Below are positions 8,779-17,474 of a stretch of 64,000 nt of DNA, in pieces; the stretch's first letter is position 1; every line of letters begins with the position of its first letter. The notes beneath the pieces are model-generated. The model worked only from the letters and a program-made list of their open reading frames with translations. It had not been told where the DNA came from and searched no databases. The translations under genes were made by a program, and so were the position numbers. The stretch is from Streptococcus sanguinis (GTDB lineage: Bacteria > Bacillota > Bacilli > Lactobacillales > Streptococcaceae), in NCBI RefSeq assembly GCF_900475275.1, contig NZ_LS483364.1:1674001-1738000 (forward strand), given 5' to 3'.

Positions 8779-10437
8779 TTATTTTTTTAATAATTCTCTA
8801 GCCTGAGTCAAGGCAGCCTCTGTCACATCTTCGCCAGCCAGCATCTTAGCGACTTCCTGAACGCGCTCGTCAGCTGTTAGCAGGCGAACCGTTGAGACGG
8901 TCGAATTCTCATCCGAAATCTTCTCAATAAAGAACTGATAATCGGCAATCGCAATGACCTGCGGCAGATGGGAAATAGCCAAGACTTGGCCATTGGAGCC
9001 AATCTTGTGAATCTTCTGAGCAATAGCCTGAGCCACTCGGCCAGAAACACCCGTATCCACTTCATCAAAGACAATGCTGGTCTTGCCTTCCTTACGAGAA
9101 AAAGCAGACTTGATTGCCAACATGAGACGGGAGAGCTCGCCGCCAGACGCAACCTTCACTAAAGGTTTGAAATCCTCGCCTGGATTTGCCGAGATGTAAA
9201 ACTCTACTTGTTCATTGCCTTCACGGTTGAACTTGCCCTTACTGAACTGCACTTTAAAGCGCGCCTTTTCCATGTAGAGGTCCTGCAGCTCTTGCTTGAT
9301 TTCTGCTTCCAGCTGGGCTGCTAGTCCGTGACGAGCCTGACTCAGCTCCTGGGCCAGCTCTACCAGCTCTCTCTCCAAGGCCTTCAGCTCTCGGTCCATA
9401 TCCTCTGAGGACAAGTTACTTCCAGTTAAAAGGCTGTATTCTTTGGAAATCTGAGCAAAGTAATCCAGCACATCATCTACTTGGCCGCCGTATTTACGTG
9501 TGATGCTGTTAATCAAGTCTAAGCGACTCTCCACCTGCAGCAGCCGATCTCCGTCAAAATCCAGTCCATCTAAAATGTCCTCTAAGCGCTTGCTGACATC
9601 TTCCAAGACATAATAAGTCTCTGACAAGTTGCCTGAAAGCTCCTTGTAGGCTGGATCGTAATCCTCGATAGACTCAAGGTCATTCATAGCTGAGCGGACA
9701 TTGGTCAGACTGGAAAAATCTTCATTATCCAGCATGGTATAGGCATTCGTCAGCGTATCAGCAATGAACTTGTGGTTGAGCAAACGATCTCGTTCCTGAT
9801 GCAGGGCAGTATCTTCACCGCTTTTGAGGGCTGCGCTCTCAATCTCCGCCATCTGAAACTCCAGCATCTCAATTCTGGACTTATGCTCCTGCTGATTTTT
9901 CTGCAAAGTCAGGACTTGCTTGCGCAGGCTTCGATAGCGGTCAAAGGTCTCCTGATAGCGGCCTTTGAGATGCAAAAAGTCTGCTGTTCCAAACTCGTCT
10001 AACATGGCAATATGAAGCTGGGGTCTCATCAGCTCTTCCTGATCGTGCTGACCATGGATATCCACCAAATGCTGGCCGACAGCCTTTAGAACAGACAGAT
10101 TCACCATCTGGCCATTGATACGGCTGACACTACGGCCGTTTTGCAGAATTTCCCGACGGATAATCAGCTCATCGGTCAGCTCCCAGCCCTGCTCCTCAAA
10201 AATCTCTCGCAAAGCTCTGCTATTCTCCAGCGAAAAAAGTCCCTCTATCTCAGCTTTGGGCGCCCCATGACGAATAACATCCGTCGTAGCACGGCTGCCC
10301 AGCATCATGTTCATCGCATCAATAATAATAGACTTGCCGGCTCCGGTTTCCCCGGTCAACACCGTCATACCTTGCTCAAAATTAAGGGAAATCTCCTCAA
10401 TAATGGCAAAATTTTTAATCGAAATTTCTAATAACAT
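8779..10437 (-). CDS. recN: DNA repair protein RecN
   Basis: SMC-like ATPase acting early in double-strand-break repair. It has Walker A GETGAGKS near residue 30, a long central coiled coil (roughly 150-390), and C-terminal Walker B and D-loop VFDEVDTGVSG followed by AISHLPQVIA. Starting at the ATG at 10435-10437 (MLLEISIKNFAII) gives 552 residues, the family norm; an upstream in-frame TTG at 10452 would overlap argR and lacks a ribosome site, whereas AGGAAAG precedes the chosen ATG. Eight bases separate it from argR. It is the end of the xseA-xseB-ispA-tlyA-argR-recN cluster. Confidence 0.96.
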   Translation of the reverse strand: MLLEISIKNFAIIEEISLNFEQGMTVLTGETGAGKSIIIDAMNMMLGSRATTDVIRHGAPKAEIEGLFSLENSRALREIFEEQGWELTDELIIRREILQNGRSVSRINGQMVNLSVLKAVGQHLVDIHGQHDQEELMRPQLHIAMLDEFGTADFLHLKGRYQETFDRYRSLRKQVLTLQKNQQEHKSRIEMLEFQMAEIESAALKSGEDTALHQERDRLLNHKFIADTLTNAYTMLDNEDFSSLTNVRSAMNDLESIEDYDPAYKELSGNLSETYYVLEDVSKRLEDILDGLDFDGDRLLQVESRLDLINSITRKYGGQVDDVLDYFAQISKEYSLLTGSNLSSEDMDRELKALERELVELAQELSQARHGLAAQLEAEIKQELQDLYMEKARFKVQFSKGKFNREGNEQVEFYISANPGEDFKPLVKVASGGELSRLMLAIKSAFSRKEGKTSIVFDEVDTGVSGRVAQAIAQKIHKIGSNGQVLAISHLPQVIAIADYQFFIEKISDENSTVSTVRLLTADERVQEVAKMLAGEDVTEAALTQARELLKK

Positions 10438-10445
10438 AGGCTTTC

Positions 10446-10877
10446 CTACCAATGGTGAATGATGGTTGCAACCCTTGCGGCTGCTTCCTCTGTCATCATA
10501 ACCATCAAAATACTGTCGTTGTCTGCCAAGATACTGAAAATATCCTCAGCAAATTCATTTCTAAGATGGCGCTTGACCAGTGCTGTGCTCCCCGGAACCA
10601 GACTGAGATTGATCATGTTTCTCAAGACCTGACAGGACAGGATATTATTTTCAGCCAAGCCCAGACTGCTAGTCATGGTCTTAGGCAGCTCGTAGATATA
10701 GGTGTTGTCCTTGAGCGGTATCTTGACAATGCCCAGCTCTTTGATATCCCTAGAGACCGTAGCCTGGGTCGCTGTAATCCCAGACTCCCTGAGATGTTCT
10801 ACGATTTCCTCCTGGGTGCCAATGTCATAGTCACTGACAAACCGTCTAATCTTTTCTAATCTATCCTTCTTATTCAT
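10446..10877 (-). CDS. argR: ArgR/AhrC family arginine repressor
   Basis: Arginine-dependent regulator of 143 residues. It has an N-terminal winged helix (EEIVEHLRESGITATQATVSRDIKELG) and a C-terminal oligomerisation and arginine-binding domain, including the SLVPGST and ILADNDSILMV segments. Streptococci usually carry several ArgR paralogues; the copy between tlyA and recN is the conserved Firmicute one, often called ahrC. It overlaps tlyA by 8 bases, so translation is likely coupled. Which arginine genes it controls cannot be read here. Confidence 0.93.
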   Translation of the reverse strand: MNKKDRLEKIRRFVSDYDIGTQEEIVEHLRESGITATQATVSRDIKELGIVKIPLKDNTYIYELPKTMTSSLGLAENNILSCQVLRNMINLSLVPGSTALVKRHLRNEFAEDIFSILADNDSILMVMMTEEAAARVATIIHHW

Positions 10878-11685
10878 CCTTAAATTCCTTGTGTGCCGCC
10901 TCTACAACAGCTGTCATCATAGCTGAATCAAGAGGCTGCGGCTCTATGCTCTTTTCTAAATAGGCCAGAAATTCCACATTGCCCTGACCGCCCTGAATAG
11001 GCGAAAAATCCAGTCCCCTGACAGAAAAGCCAGTCTCCATCATAAATGCTGTGACCTTTTCCAGAACTGCCAGATGGACCTTTTTATCCTTGACAATCCC
11101 TTTTTTCCCAATCTGCTCACGGCCTGCTTCAAACTGAGGCTTAATCAAGGCGACCACTTGGCCATCCCGAGCCAGAATCTCATGCAGAGCTGGTAAAATC
11201 AAACTCAGCGATATAAAGCTGACATCAATACTAGCAAAGCTCGGCTCCTGCTCAAAGTCAGTCCTTTGGGCATAGCGAAAATTATACTGCTCCATGCTAA
11301 CAACCCGCTCATCCTGTCTGAGCTTCCAAGCCAGCTGATTAGTACCAACATCTACTGCATAGACCAGCTTAGCTCCGTGCTGCAGCATGACATCTGTAAA
11401 ACCGCCGGTCGAAGCTCCGATATCTAAGGTCACTCGGTCAGTGACCGAAATATCAAACACTTGCAAAGCCTTTTCTAGCTTGAGGCCGCCGCGGCTGACA
11501 TATCTGAGTTTCTCGCCTTTTAAGCGCAACTCTGTGGCTGTGTCAATCTTTTCACCCGGCTTGTCAAAGCGCTGGCCATTGGCTGCAGCAATAACCAGTC
11601 CAGCCATTACACCACGCTTAGCCTGCTCTCTGGTCTCAAAGAGCCCTTGCCTGTAGGCCAGCACATCTACTCTTTCCTTAGCCAT
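10870..11685 (-). CDS. tlyA: TlyA family rRNA 2'-O-methyltransferase
   Basis: The 271-residue protein has an N-terminal S4 RNA-binding domain (RVDVLAYRQGLFETREQAKR) and a Rossmann methyltransferase domain with SAM motif DIGASTGGFTDVML and the catalytic-lysine region ALIKPQFEAGR. Mycobacterial TlyA 2'-O-methylates cytidines in 16S and 23S rRNA; the older label hemolysin A reflects a historic phenotype. It overlaps both ispA (8 bases) and argR (8 bases) in the conserved Firmicute cluster. Confidence 0.93.
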   Translation of the reverse strand: MAKERVDVLAYRQGLFETREQAKRGVMAGLVIAAANGQRFDKPGEKIDTATELRLKGEKLRYVSRGGLKLEKALQVFDISVTDRVTLDIGASTGGFTDVMLQHGAKLVYAVDVGTNQLAWKLRQDERVVSMEQYNFRYAQRTDFEQEPSFASIDVSFISLSLILPALHEILARDGQVVALIKPQFEAGREQIGKKGIVKDKKVHLAVLEKVTAFMMETGFSVRGLDFSPIQGGQGNVEFLAYLEKSIEPQPLDSAMMTAVVEAAHKEFKDE

Positions 11686-12553
11686 TCAATCTCAAACTTT
11701 CTATTATCTTTTGAATTTTTCCGCCTGAAAACTCTGTCTTCTCTTCCAAGTCTGACAGAATAAGCACAGCTTCATCAAGGGTCTGATTGAAAAAGTTCTT
11801 AGCTCCATCCAGTCCCAGAAAGGCTGGATAAGTCGACTTGGCCGCAGCTAAATCTTTCTGCGGCGTTTTACCCAGCTCTTCAAAGCTGGCCGTCACATCC
11901 AAAATATCATCCCGCACTTGAAAGGCCAAGCCCAAGAGCTCTCCAATCCTACGAAGCTTGTCTTGAACAGACTGCTGAGCCTGAACAATCAAACCAGCTG
12001 CGACAAAAGGATACGTCAGTAGCTTACCCGTCTTATTGGCATGGATGATTTTTAAATCTTCTAAACTAATTGCTTGGCCTTCGCCTTGCATGTCCAGAAC
12101 TTGACCCGCAACCATACCAAAGCTCCCCGCTGCCAGAGACAACTCAGAAATCAAGTCCACTTTGACCTGACTAGGCAGCTCGGCCCTTGCCAATAGTCCA
12201 TAGGGGTCCAAAAAGAGAGAATCACCCGCTAAAATAGCCATATCCTCCCCAAACTTCTTGTGGCTAGTCAGGCGGCCGCGACGATAGTCGTCATCATCCA
12301 TAGCTGGCAAATCATCATGGATAAGGCTGCCAGTATGAATCAGCTCAAGAGCCGCCGCGACCTGATAGTGAGCCTCAGTCAGCTCTAGGCCAAAGGCTTG
12401 AATCAACTCTAATAACAATAAGGGACGAATCCGCTTGCCGCCTGCCTGCACCGAATACAAAATAACTTCTGATAAATCCGACGACACTTGCTGAGACCTA
12501 TAAAAATCTTCAATCGTCAGACCAATTTTTTCCAGTTTCTCGTTTCTTGTCAT
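11678..12553 (-). CDS. ispA: Farnesyl diphosphate synthase (geranyltranstransferase)
   Basis: Makes farnesyl diphosphate from IPP and DMAPP/GPP, feeding undecaprenyl phosphate synthesis for the wall. The 291-residue protein shows the first aspartate-rich motif [15 protein letters not shown], the LAGDSL segment, GQVLDM, and the second aspartate motif QVRDDILD. Normal length. It overlaps xseB by 4 bases (ATGA type) and tlyA by 8, so it is a member of a tight operon. Confidence 0.95.
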   Translation of the reverse strand: MTRNEKLEKIGLTIEDFYRSQQVSSDLSEVILYSVQAGGKRIRPLLLLELIQAFGLELTEAHYQVAAALELIHTGSLIHDDLPAMDDDDYRRGRLTSHKKFGEDMAILAGDSLFLDPYGLLARAELPSQVKVDLISELSLAAGSFGMVAGQVLDMQGEGQAISLEDLKIIHANKTGKLLTYPFVAAGLIVQAQQSVQDKLRRIGELLGLAFQVRDDILDVTASFEELGKTPQKDLAAAKSTYPAFLGLDGAKNFFNQTLDEAVLILSDLEEKTEFSGGKIQKIIESLRLNG

Positions 12554-12762
12554 TCCATTTCCGTTTCTGTGCCGTCTGCCTGCATGACCTTAACCAAGGT
12601 CTTTTCAGCCTTGTCCAGACTAGCCTGGAGTTCCTTTGAAAGCTTCATCCCCTTTTGAAATTCCGCAATCGCCTCTTCCAGTGCTACGTCACCATTTTCC
12701 AGCTTTTGGACAATGACTTCCAAGTCTGCTAAGTTTTCTTCAAATTTCTTTTCTTTGGACAT
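12550..12762 (-). CDS. xseB: Exodeoxyribonuclease VII small subunit
   Basis: A 70-residue helical protein with the family signature [19 protein letters not shown] and [14 protein letters not shown]. It joins XseA to form the single-strand-specific exonuclease VII. The start lies inside the end of xseA (23-base overlap) and its stop overlaps ispA. Normal length. Confidence 0.96.
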   Translation of the reverse strand: MSKEKKFEENLADLEVIVQKLENGDVALEEAIAEFQKGMKLSKELQASLDKAEKTLVKVMQADGTETEME

Positions 12763-14080
12763 GTTTTACCTCTACTTCCAGCTGCCCATCCCGCATAAGC
12801 AGGGTCAGCTCATCTTTTTCTTCAATGCCTGCACTTGACTCAACAACCTTTTGATTCTTTTGGACAATAGCATAGCCACGCGCCACGATTCGACTGGTAT
12901 CCAGCATAAGCAAGGCCTCGGACAATCTCCTGACTTGAGCCAGCTTGTTATCATAAATGACCGCCATGTTGCTGCGCAGCAAACGCTCCAGCTGGGCAGT
13001 CTGCTCTTGAAAACGCTGAACGCGACTGAGCGGATTCAATGCTTCCAAACGATGCTGCAAGATTTTGACCCGCTGTTGCTCTTCACTATAATATTCGCGA
13101 ATTTTTTGCTTCAGTCGCAGGTTGAGCTGGTCTAACTTCTGCAGATGACCATCGTAAAGCCGCTCTGGCTGTCGGAAGATAACCGACTGGGTCAGTTTAT
13201 TCAGTCTCTCTCGATAATAGCTCAGGCGATTGGACATCGCCCGAGACATGCGGTTTTCCTGCTGCTGCAAATGTCCCAGCAGGTCTAGCTTGGTGACTGG
13301 TGTGGCTAGTTCAGCCGCAGCCGTTGGAGTGGCAGCCCTGCGATCTGCTACAAAGTCCGCCAAGGTCGTATCAGTCTCATGGCCGACACTAGAAATAACA
13401 GGAATCCGAGACTCAAAAATAGCCCGAACTGTTTCCTCTTCGTTGAAAGCCCAGAGATCTTCGATAGAACCGCCGCCTCGACCAATAATCAGCACATCCA
13501 AATCGGACCGCTCATTGGCCAGTTTAATGTGGTCAGCAACCTGAGCTGCAGCCCCATCTCCCTGCACTTTTGTCGGATAAAGTACAATCTCCACTCCCGG
13601 AAAGCGACGGCTGACCGTCGTGATAATATCCCGAATGACCGCTCCGCTGGGACTGGTTACAACACCGATTTTCTTAGGAAATTGGGGCAAGACTTGCTTG
13701 AATTTATCTTGAAAAAGCCCTTCTTCCCCCAATTTTTTCTTGAGCTGTTCAAACTGGATAGCCAAAGCTCCGATACCATCCGGTTCTGCCTTTTCAATGA
13801 TAATAGAATAGGAACCACTCGGCTCATAGAGCTGTACCCGGCCAATGACATTGATTTTCATGCCTTCTTCCAGCTCAAAGCCCAACTTCTGGTAGACACC
13901 AGACCAAATCGTGACCTGAATGACCGCCTTTTCATCTTTCAATGAGAAATACTGATGATTGGGACGCCGGCGGAAATTGGACACCTGACCAGTCAGATAG
14001 ACCCGCTCCAAATAAGGATCCCGCTCAAACTTCATCTTCAGATACTTAGTCAAGGTTGAAACCGACAAATACTCTGGCAT
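12740..14080 (-). CDS. xseA: Exodeoxyribonuclease VII large subunit
   Basis: Catalytic subunit of exonuclease VII, degrading single-stranded DNA from both ends. In 446 residues it has an N-terminal OB fold ([21 protein letters not shown]), the core with [23 protein letters not shown] and [17 protein letters not shown], and a long helical C-terminal part where XseB binds. First gene of the six-gene cluster that runs to recN. Normal length. Confidence 0.96.
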   Translation of the reverse strand: MPEYLSVSTLTKYLKMKFERDPYLERVYLTGQVSNFRRRPNHQYFSLKDEKAVIQVTIWSGVYQKLGFELEEGMKINVIGRVQLYEPSGSYSIIIEKAEPDGIGALAIQFEQLKKKLGEEGLFQDKFKQVLPQFPKKIGVVTSPSGAVIRDIITTVSRRFPGVEIVLYPTKVQGDGAAAQVADHIKLANERSDLDVLIIGRGGGSIEDLWAFNEEETVRAIFESRIPVISSVGHETDTTLADFVADRRAATPTAAAELATPVTKLDLLGHLQQQENRMSRAMSNRLSYYRERLNKLTQSVIFRQPERLYDGHLQKLDQLNLRLKQKIREYYSEEQQRVKILQHRLEALNPLSRVQRFQEQTAQLERLLRSNMAVIYDNKLAQVRRLSEALLMLDTSRIVARGYAIVQKNQKVVESSAGIEEKDELTLLMRDGQLEVEVKHVQRKEI

Positions 14081-14171
14081 GTCCTTTTCCTTTCTTGTTT
14101 TTCCGTGACCTTTATTATAACAAAAAACTGCATAAAAAACCGATTACAAAGTCTAAAAATTCCCTGAAAGC

Positions 14172-14207
14172 AAGAAAAAAACTGGGCTTCCACAAAAGAA
14201 ACCCAGC
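14172..14207 (-). terminator. Terminator of nnrD
   Basis: On the minus strand CTGGGTTTC and GAAGCCCAG form a near-perfect stem followed by seven T. It separates nnrD from the xseA cluster. Confidence 0.85.
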
Positions 14208-14230
14208 TGACTTAAAACCCAAGAAAATGT

Positions 14231-15073
14231 CTACTGACTCATCTCCTTCATCCACCTTGAAATGGCTCTGCTGATTGCCGTTGGCAGGACGACATAAGCT
14301 TCCTGACTCAAATCATCTGCGATAAGGGAATGAAGAAGAGTTGCAGCCGCCACTCGCTCAAAGAGGCTGCTTGACTTGAACTGTCCTGCAAATGCGGCAA
14401 TCATACCAGCCAGCGTATCCCCCATTCCGCCAGTTGCCTGATAAGGTCCGCCTACTGTCAGCTCAAAGACTTGCTCTTGTCCGCTTTGATAGATGGTCGT
14501 TCCATGCTTTTTCTGCACGACAATACTGCCCAAAGGCAGCTGATTGACCGCCGCCTGATTGGCTGCCGCTGTCTGATCTGACAAGCTCAAACCCGATAAG
14601 CCTTCCCACTCCTTTTGGTGAGGGGTAAAAACTGTTTGGGCTTTTGGAAATGGCAAAGCTCCTTTGCTAAAGAGTGAGATAGCTCCGCCATCCATAATGA
14701 GAATCTGCTGCTCTGCCACAATCTGGACTACCTTTTGTAGAATATCTAGACCTAGTTGATTCTCTGCCAAGCCAGGACCAATCAAAACTAGATCTGATTT
14801 GACCAGCTGCTCTGTCAATCGGTCTTGCTCCTCTAGGTCAAAGGCCATAGCCTCCGGTAGATGACTATGCAGAGGGGCGATATTTTCTCTATCTGTAGCA
14901 ACAGTCACCAGACCTGCTCCGCTATTGACCGCCGCTAAAGCTGCCATGATAATGGCGCCCCCATAAGGATAGGTCCCCCCAATCAATAAAAGACGGCCGT
15001 AATTGCCCTTGTGACTATCCAAGGGACGTTCCCTAATGACTTTTTTTAAAATATTTTCAGCGTTTTTTGCCAT
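14231..15073 (-). CDS. nnrD: ADP-dependent (S)-NAD(P)H-hydrate dehydratase
   Basis: Repairs damaged NAD(P)H hydrates. The 280-residue protein is the ribokinase-like YjeF C-terminal domain: GNYGRLLLIGG near the start, the GGAIIMAALAAVNSGAGLV segment, LIMDGGA, TPHQKEW, and the catalytic GGMGDTLAGM motif. The NnrE epimerase domain is absent, as in many Firmicutes that use separate proteins. It stands as its own unit between two terminators. Confidence 0.93.
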   Translation of the reverse strand: MAKNAENILKKVIRERPLDSHKGNYGRLLLIGGTYPYGGAIIMAALAAVNSGAGLVTVATDRENIAPLHSHLPEAMAFDLEEQDRLTEQLVKSDLVLIGPGLAENQLGLDILQKVVQIVAEQQILIMDGGAISLFSKGALPFPKAQTVFTPHQKEWEGLSGLSLSDQTAAANQAAVNQLPLGSIVVQKKHGTTIYQSGQEQVFELTVGGPYQATGGMGDTLAGMIAAFAGQFKSSSLFERVAAATLLHSLIADDLSQEAYVVLPTAISRAISRWMKEMSQ

Positions 15074-15144
15074 GATATTCTCCTAGACCAACTTCATCCT
15101 GCACTGGTCTCAATATGACCAAACCTATCTTCATTATACACCAA

Positions 15145-15172
15145 AAGGCACCTAAAAAGGTGCCTCGTATCG
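15145..15172 (-). terminator. Terminator of the HAD phosphatase gene
   Basis: GGCACC and GGTGCC form a perfect 6-bp stem around TTTTTA, followed on the minus strand by TTTTGG. It lies just past the stop codon at 15181. Confidence 0.6.
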
Positions 15173-15180
15173 CAAGAAAG

Positions 15181-15954
15181 TTATTTTTCCCGGAAATCTG
15201 CAAATTTTTGTAAGATTCTTGCTGCGACTGCCTTGGGTAAATTTTCCTGAAAGGCGACCTGCTCATCCGCATAATCGCTCAAGCCTGGGAAATCCCCAAC
15301 CTGCGCAGCGTAGAGAGAATTCTTAAAGAGCTGGATATCATTTTGATCATTACCAAAAGCCACATAATCCGAACCACAGAGTTCCTTTACAGTTGAAGCT
15401 TTATTGGTTTCAGCCGGATTGACATAAAAACATTTCTCATGTTCATGATAGTCTAGACTCAGATTAGGCAAGTTTGCAAAACGAGCCTGTAAATCGTCTA
15501 AGAGCTGCTCATGATTCCCCATGTAAATAACAAGCTTAATAGGATGCTGGAGTTCAGTTAGTTCCAGCCGTCTTGCCCGCTTGAGAGGATCTACACTGGC
15601 AATAAAAGGAATTTTTTCTAAAATCTGGCCGCTGTAATCAAAAGTATTATCAACGAAAAAAGGCAAATTATAGGTCAAACAAGTATTTAAAATGGCTTGG
15701 TAACTTGACTGATGCAGCTGACGCTCAAACATCAGCTGCCCCTTCTGATAAGCTACTCCGCCATTCAGTCCAATCACTATCTGCTGGCTCAGTTCCGGAC
15801 CCAATAGTCCCAGACAATCCCGATAGGAGCGCGCCGAAGCAAACAGAACTTCATGCCCAAACTGAGGAGCCGTTAGCAGGACCTGCTTAATCTCCTCATC
15901 AATCGTCATATAATCAAAGGACAAGGTCCCATCCAAATCAAAAACAAATTTCAT
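15181..15954 (-). CDS. Cof-type HAD family phosphatase
   Basis: The 257-residue protein has HAD motif I FDLDGTLS at the N-terminus (two catalytic aspartates), motif II FASARSY, and a C-terminal motif [13 protein letters not shown]. The cap between them is the large Cof/SupH type seen in sugar-phosphate phosphatases. The substrate is unknown. The ATG overlaps the folD stop by 4 bases, so it is translated with folD. Confidence 0.88.
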   Translation of the reverse strand: MKFVFDLDGTLSFDYMTIDEEIKQVLLTAPQFGHEVLFASARSYRDCLGLLGPELSQQIVIGLNGGVAYQKGQLMFERQLHQSSYQAILNTCLTYNLPFFVDNTFDYSGQILEKIPFIASVDPLKRARRLELTELQHPIKLVIYMGNHEQLLDDLQARFANLPNLSLDYHEHEKCFYVNPAETNKASTVKELCGSDYVAFGNDQNDIQLFKNSLYAAQVGDFPGLSDYADEQVAFQENLPKAVAARILQKFADFREK

Positions 15955-16805
15955 GATTCAAGACTCCGTTTAAAGGCCTGGTAGGTCTGCTCCATCAGCA
16001 TGGTAATGGTCATAGGCCCAACACCTCCAGGTACAGGGGTAATCAGGCTGGCAAGTTCAGACACTTCATCAAATTTAACGTCGCCAATCAGCTTGCCATT
16101 TTCATCTCGGTTCATACCGACATCAATGACAACAGCCCCTTCCTTGACAAAGTCCTTGGTCACAAAATGTCCACGTCCAATAGCCACCACCAAAATATCT
16201 GCCCGCTTAGCAGTCTTGGCTAGATTGTGGGTCCGCGAATGCGTCAGAGTCACCGTCGCATTCTTAGCCAAAAGCAGCTGAGCCATGGGCTTACCAACAA
16301 TATTACTCCGCCCGATGACGACCGCTCGCTTGCCTTCCAGTTCAACGCCATATTCATGGAACATTGCCATAATGCCTGCAGGAGTAGCCGGAATCATAAC
16401 CGGATGGCCGCTCCATAGCTTGCCCATATTAAGCGGATGAAAGCCATCAACATCCTTGTCTGGATCAATGGCCAGCAGTACAGCTTCATCATCAATATGT
16501 TCAGGCAAGGGCAGCTGGACCAAAATCCCATGCCAATCAGGATTTTGATTATAAGTTTCAATCAAGTTCAAGAGCTCTTCTTGGCTAGTCTCTTCTGGCA
16601 GACGTTCTATCTTACTCCGAAAGCCAGAGGCCAAGGCCGAGCGCTCTTTATTACGCACGTAGATTTGACTGGCTGGATTATTTCCCACCACAATCACTAC
16701 CAAGCCCGGAACCTGACCTGTCTTTTCTTTGAGGCGAGCCGTTTTTTCGGCTAATTTTTTCTGAAGCTTCTCTGCCAAACCTCTACCGTCAATAATCTGC
16801 GCCAT
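15951..16805 (-). CDS. folD: Bifunctional methylenetetrahydrofolate dehydrogenase/cyclohydrolase
   Basis: One-carbon enzyme converting 5,10-methylene-THF to 10-formyl-THF in two steps. In 284 residues it carries the catalytic YVRNK lysine segment, the [12 protein letters not shown] and [11 protein letters not shown] folate-site motifs, the Rossmann [14 protein letters not shown] loop, and the C-terminal [10 protein letters not shown] signature. Full length. It overlaps the downstream HAD gene. Confidence 0.97.
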   Translation of the reverse strand: MAQIIDGRGLAEKLQKKLAEKTARLKEKTGQVPGLVVIVVGNNPASQIYVRNKERSALASGFRSKIERLPEETSQEELLNLIETYNQNPDWHGILVQLPLPEHIDDEAVLLAIDPDKDVDGFHPLNMGKLWSGHPVMIPATPAGIMAMFHEYGVELEGKRAVVIGRSNIVGKPMAQLLLAKNATVTLTHSRTHNLAKTAKRADILVVAIGRGHFVTKDFVKEGAVVIDVGMNRDENGKLIGDVKFDEVSELASLITPVPGGVGPMTITMLMEQTYQAFKRSLES

Positions 16806-16969
16806 GTCATTCTCATTTCTTTTTCATTATCTTTTTCATTATACCAAAAAAATCTGTGCCCAGCCTATAAATTTTTCTTATACAAGGTTATAAGGTAGGG
16901 ATTCATTGGCAGCTAGTGGTAAAATTTTCAGACATACTAAATCTTTTTCAAAATAAGATAAAAAGGGTA

Positions 16970-16996
16970 AAAATAAAAAGCAGCTAAGTGCTTTTT
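16970..16996 (-). terminator. Terminator of the DUF1797 gene
   Basis: AAAAAGCA and TGCTTTTT pair around GCTAAG on the minus strand, overlapping the last codons of the gene, with an AT-rich tail. Confidence 0.65.
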
Positions 16997-17225
16997 AGTA
17001 GAGTAATTCATAAATTTCCATTGCAATCAAATCGATGCTGTCGAAAGTATAGGTCTCACGCGCTGCAACGTCACGTAAGGTGAAGACAGAGCCATTTTCT
17101 TCGTCGTAACTGTAAGCTACTTCTGCTACAACCACTCCTTCACGCTCAAAATTACGTTTTAAATTTCCGCCATCCTTAGCCATAGCTTCTAAGCGGTTGA
17201 TAATTCTAACTAAATGTGATTCCAT
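16995..17225 (-). CDS. DUF1797 family protein
   Basis: A 76-residue conserved protein of Lactobacillales and Bacillales (YkuJ-like, DUF1797). It starts MESHLVRIINRLEAMAK and has the VVAEVAYSYDEE and TYTFDSIDLIAMEIYELL segments. No enzymatic motif. Short single-gene unit with its own terminator, upstream of and divergent from clpE. Function unknown. Confidence 0.85.
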   Translation of the reverse strand: MESHLVRIINRLEAMAKDGGNLKRNFEREGVVVAEVAYSYDEENGSVFTLRDVAARETYTFDSIDLIAMEIYELLY

Positions 17226-17365
17226 TTTGTTTCTCCTATTTACTTAGTTCCCTCTTATTTTACCATAAATAGCGACTGAAATACCACTAAAAGCCTATTT
17301 TTTGTAATTTTTCAAGAATTTGTTTTCATTCTGCTCGGTCTGAGGGAGGATTTTGTAGTAAATTC

Positions 17366-17393
17366 TTGCAAAGTTCGAGAATACTGATATAAT
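17366..17393 (+). promoter_or_regulatory. clpE promoter
   Basis: TTGCAA (17366-17371), 16-bp spacer, and TATAAT (17388-17393) with an extended TG just upstream. The predicted start of transcription is near 17400, immediately before the CtsR site. Confidence 0.8.
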
Positions 17394-17406
17394 GAAATTA
17401 TAAAAC

Positions 17407-17423
17407 TTTGACTATTTTTGACC
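17407..17423 (+). promoter_or_regulatory. CtsR operator of clpE
   Basis: TTTGACTATTTTTGACC is the reverse complement of GGTCAAA-AAT-AGTCAAA, a perfect fit to the tandem-heptad CtsR consensus. It sits at the start of the transcript, so CtsR should block clpE until heat or misfolded protein inactivates it. Confidence 0.88.
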
Positions 17424-17474
17424 TTTAATTATTTCTATAAATAGCTTGCACACTAAAAGAAAAGAGGTATCTGC

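Noticed and set aside
13379..13945. A 188-residue plus-strand frame opposite xseA
   Set aside because: It is antisense to a well-conserved gene with no start signals; composition matches a shadow frame.
15057..15272. A 71-residue minus-strand open frame between nnrD and the HAD gene
   Set aside because: It overlaps the HAD gene's 3' end and its terminator in another frame; no ribosome site or family.
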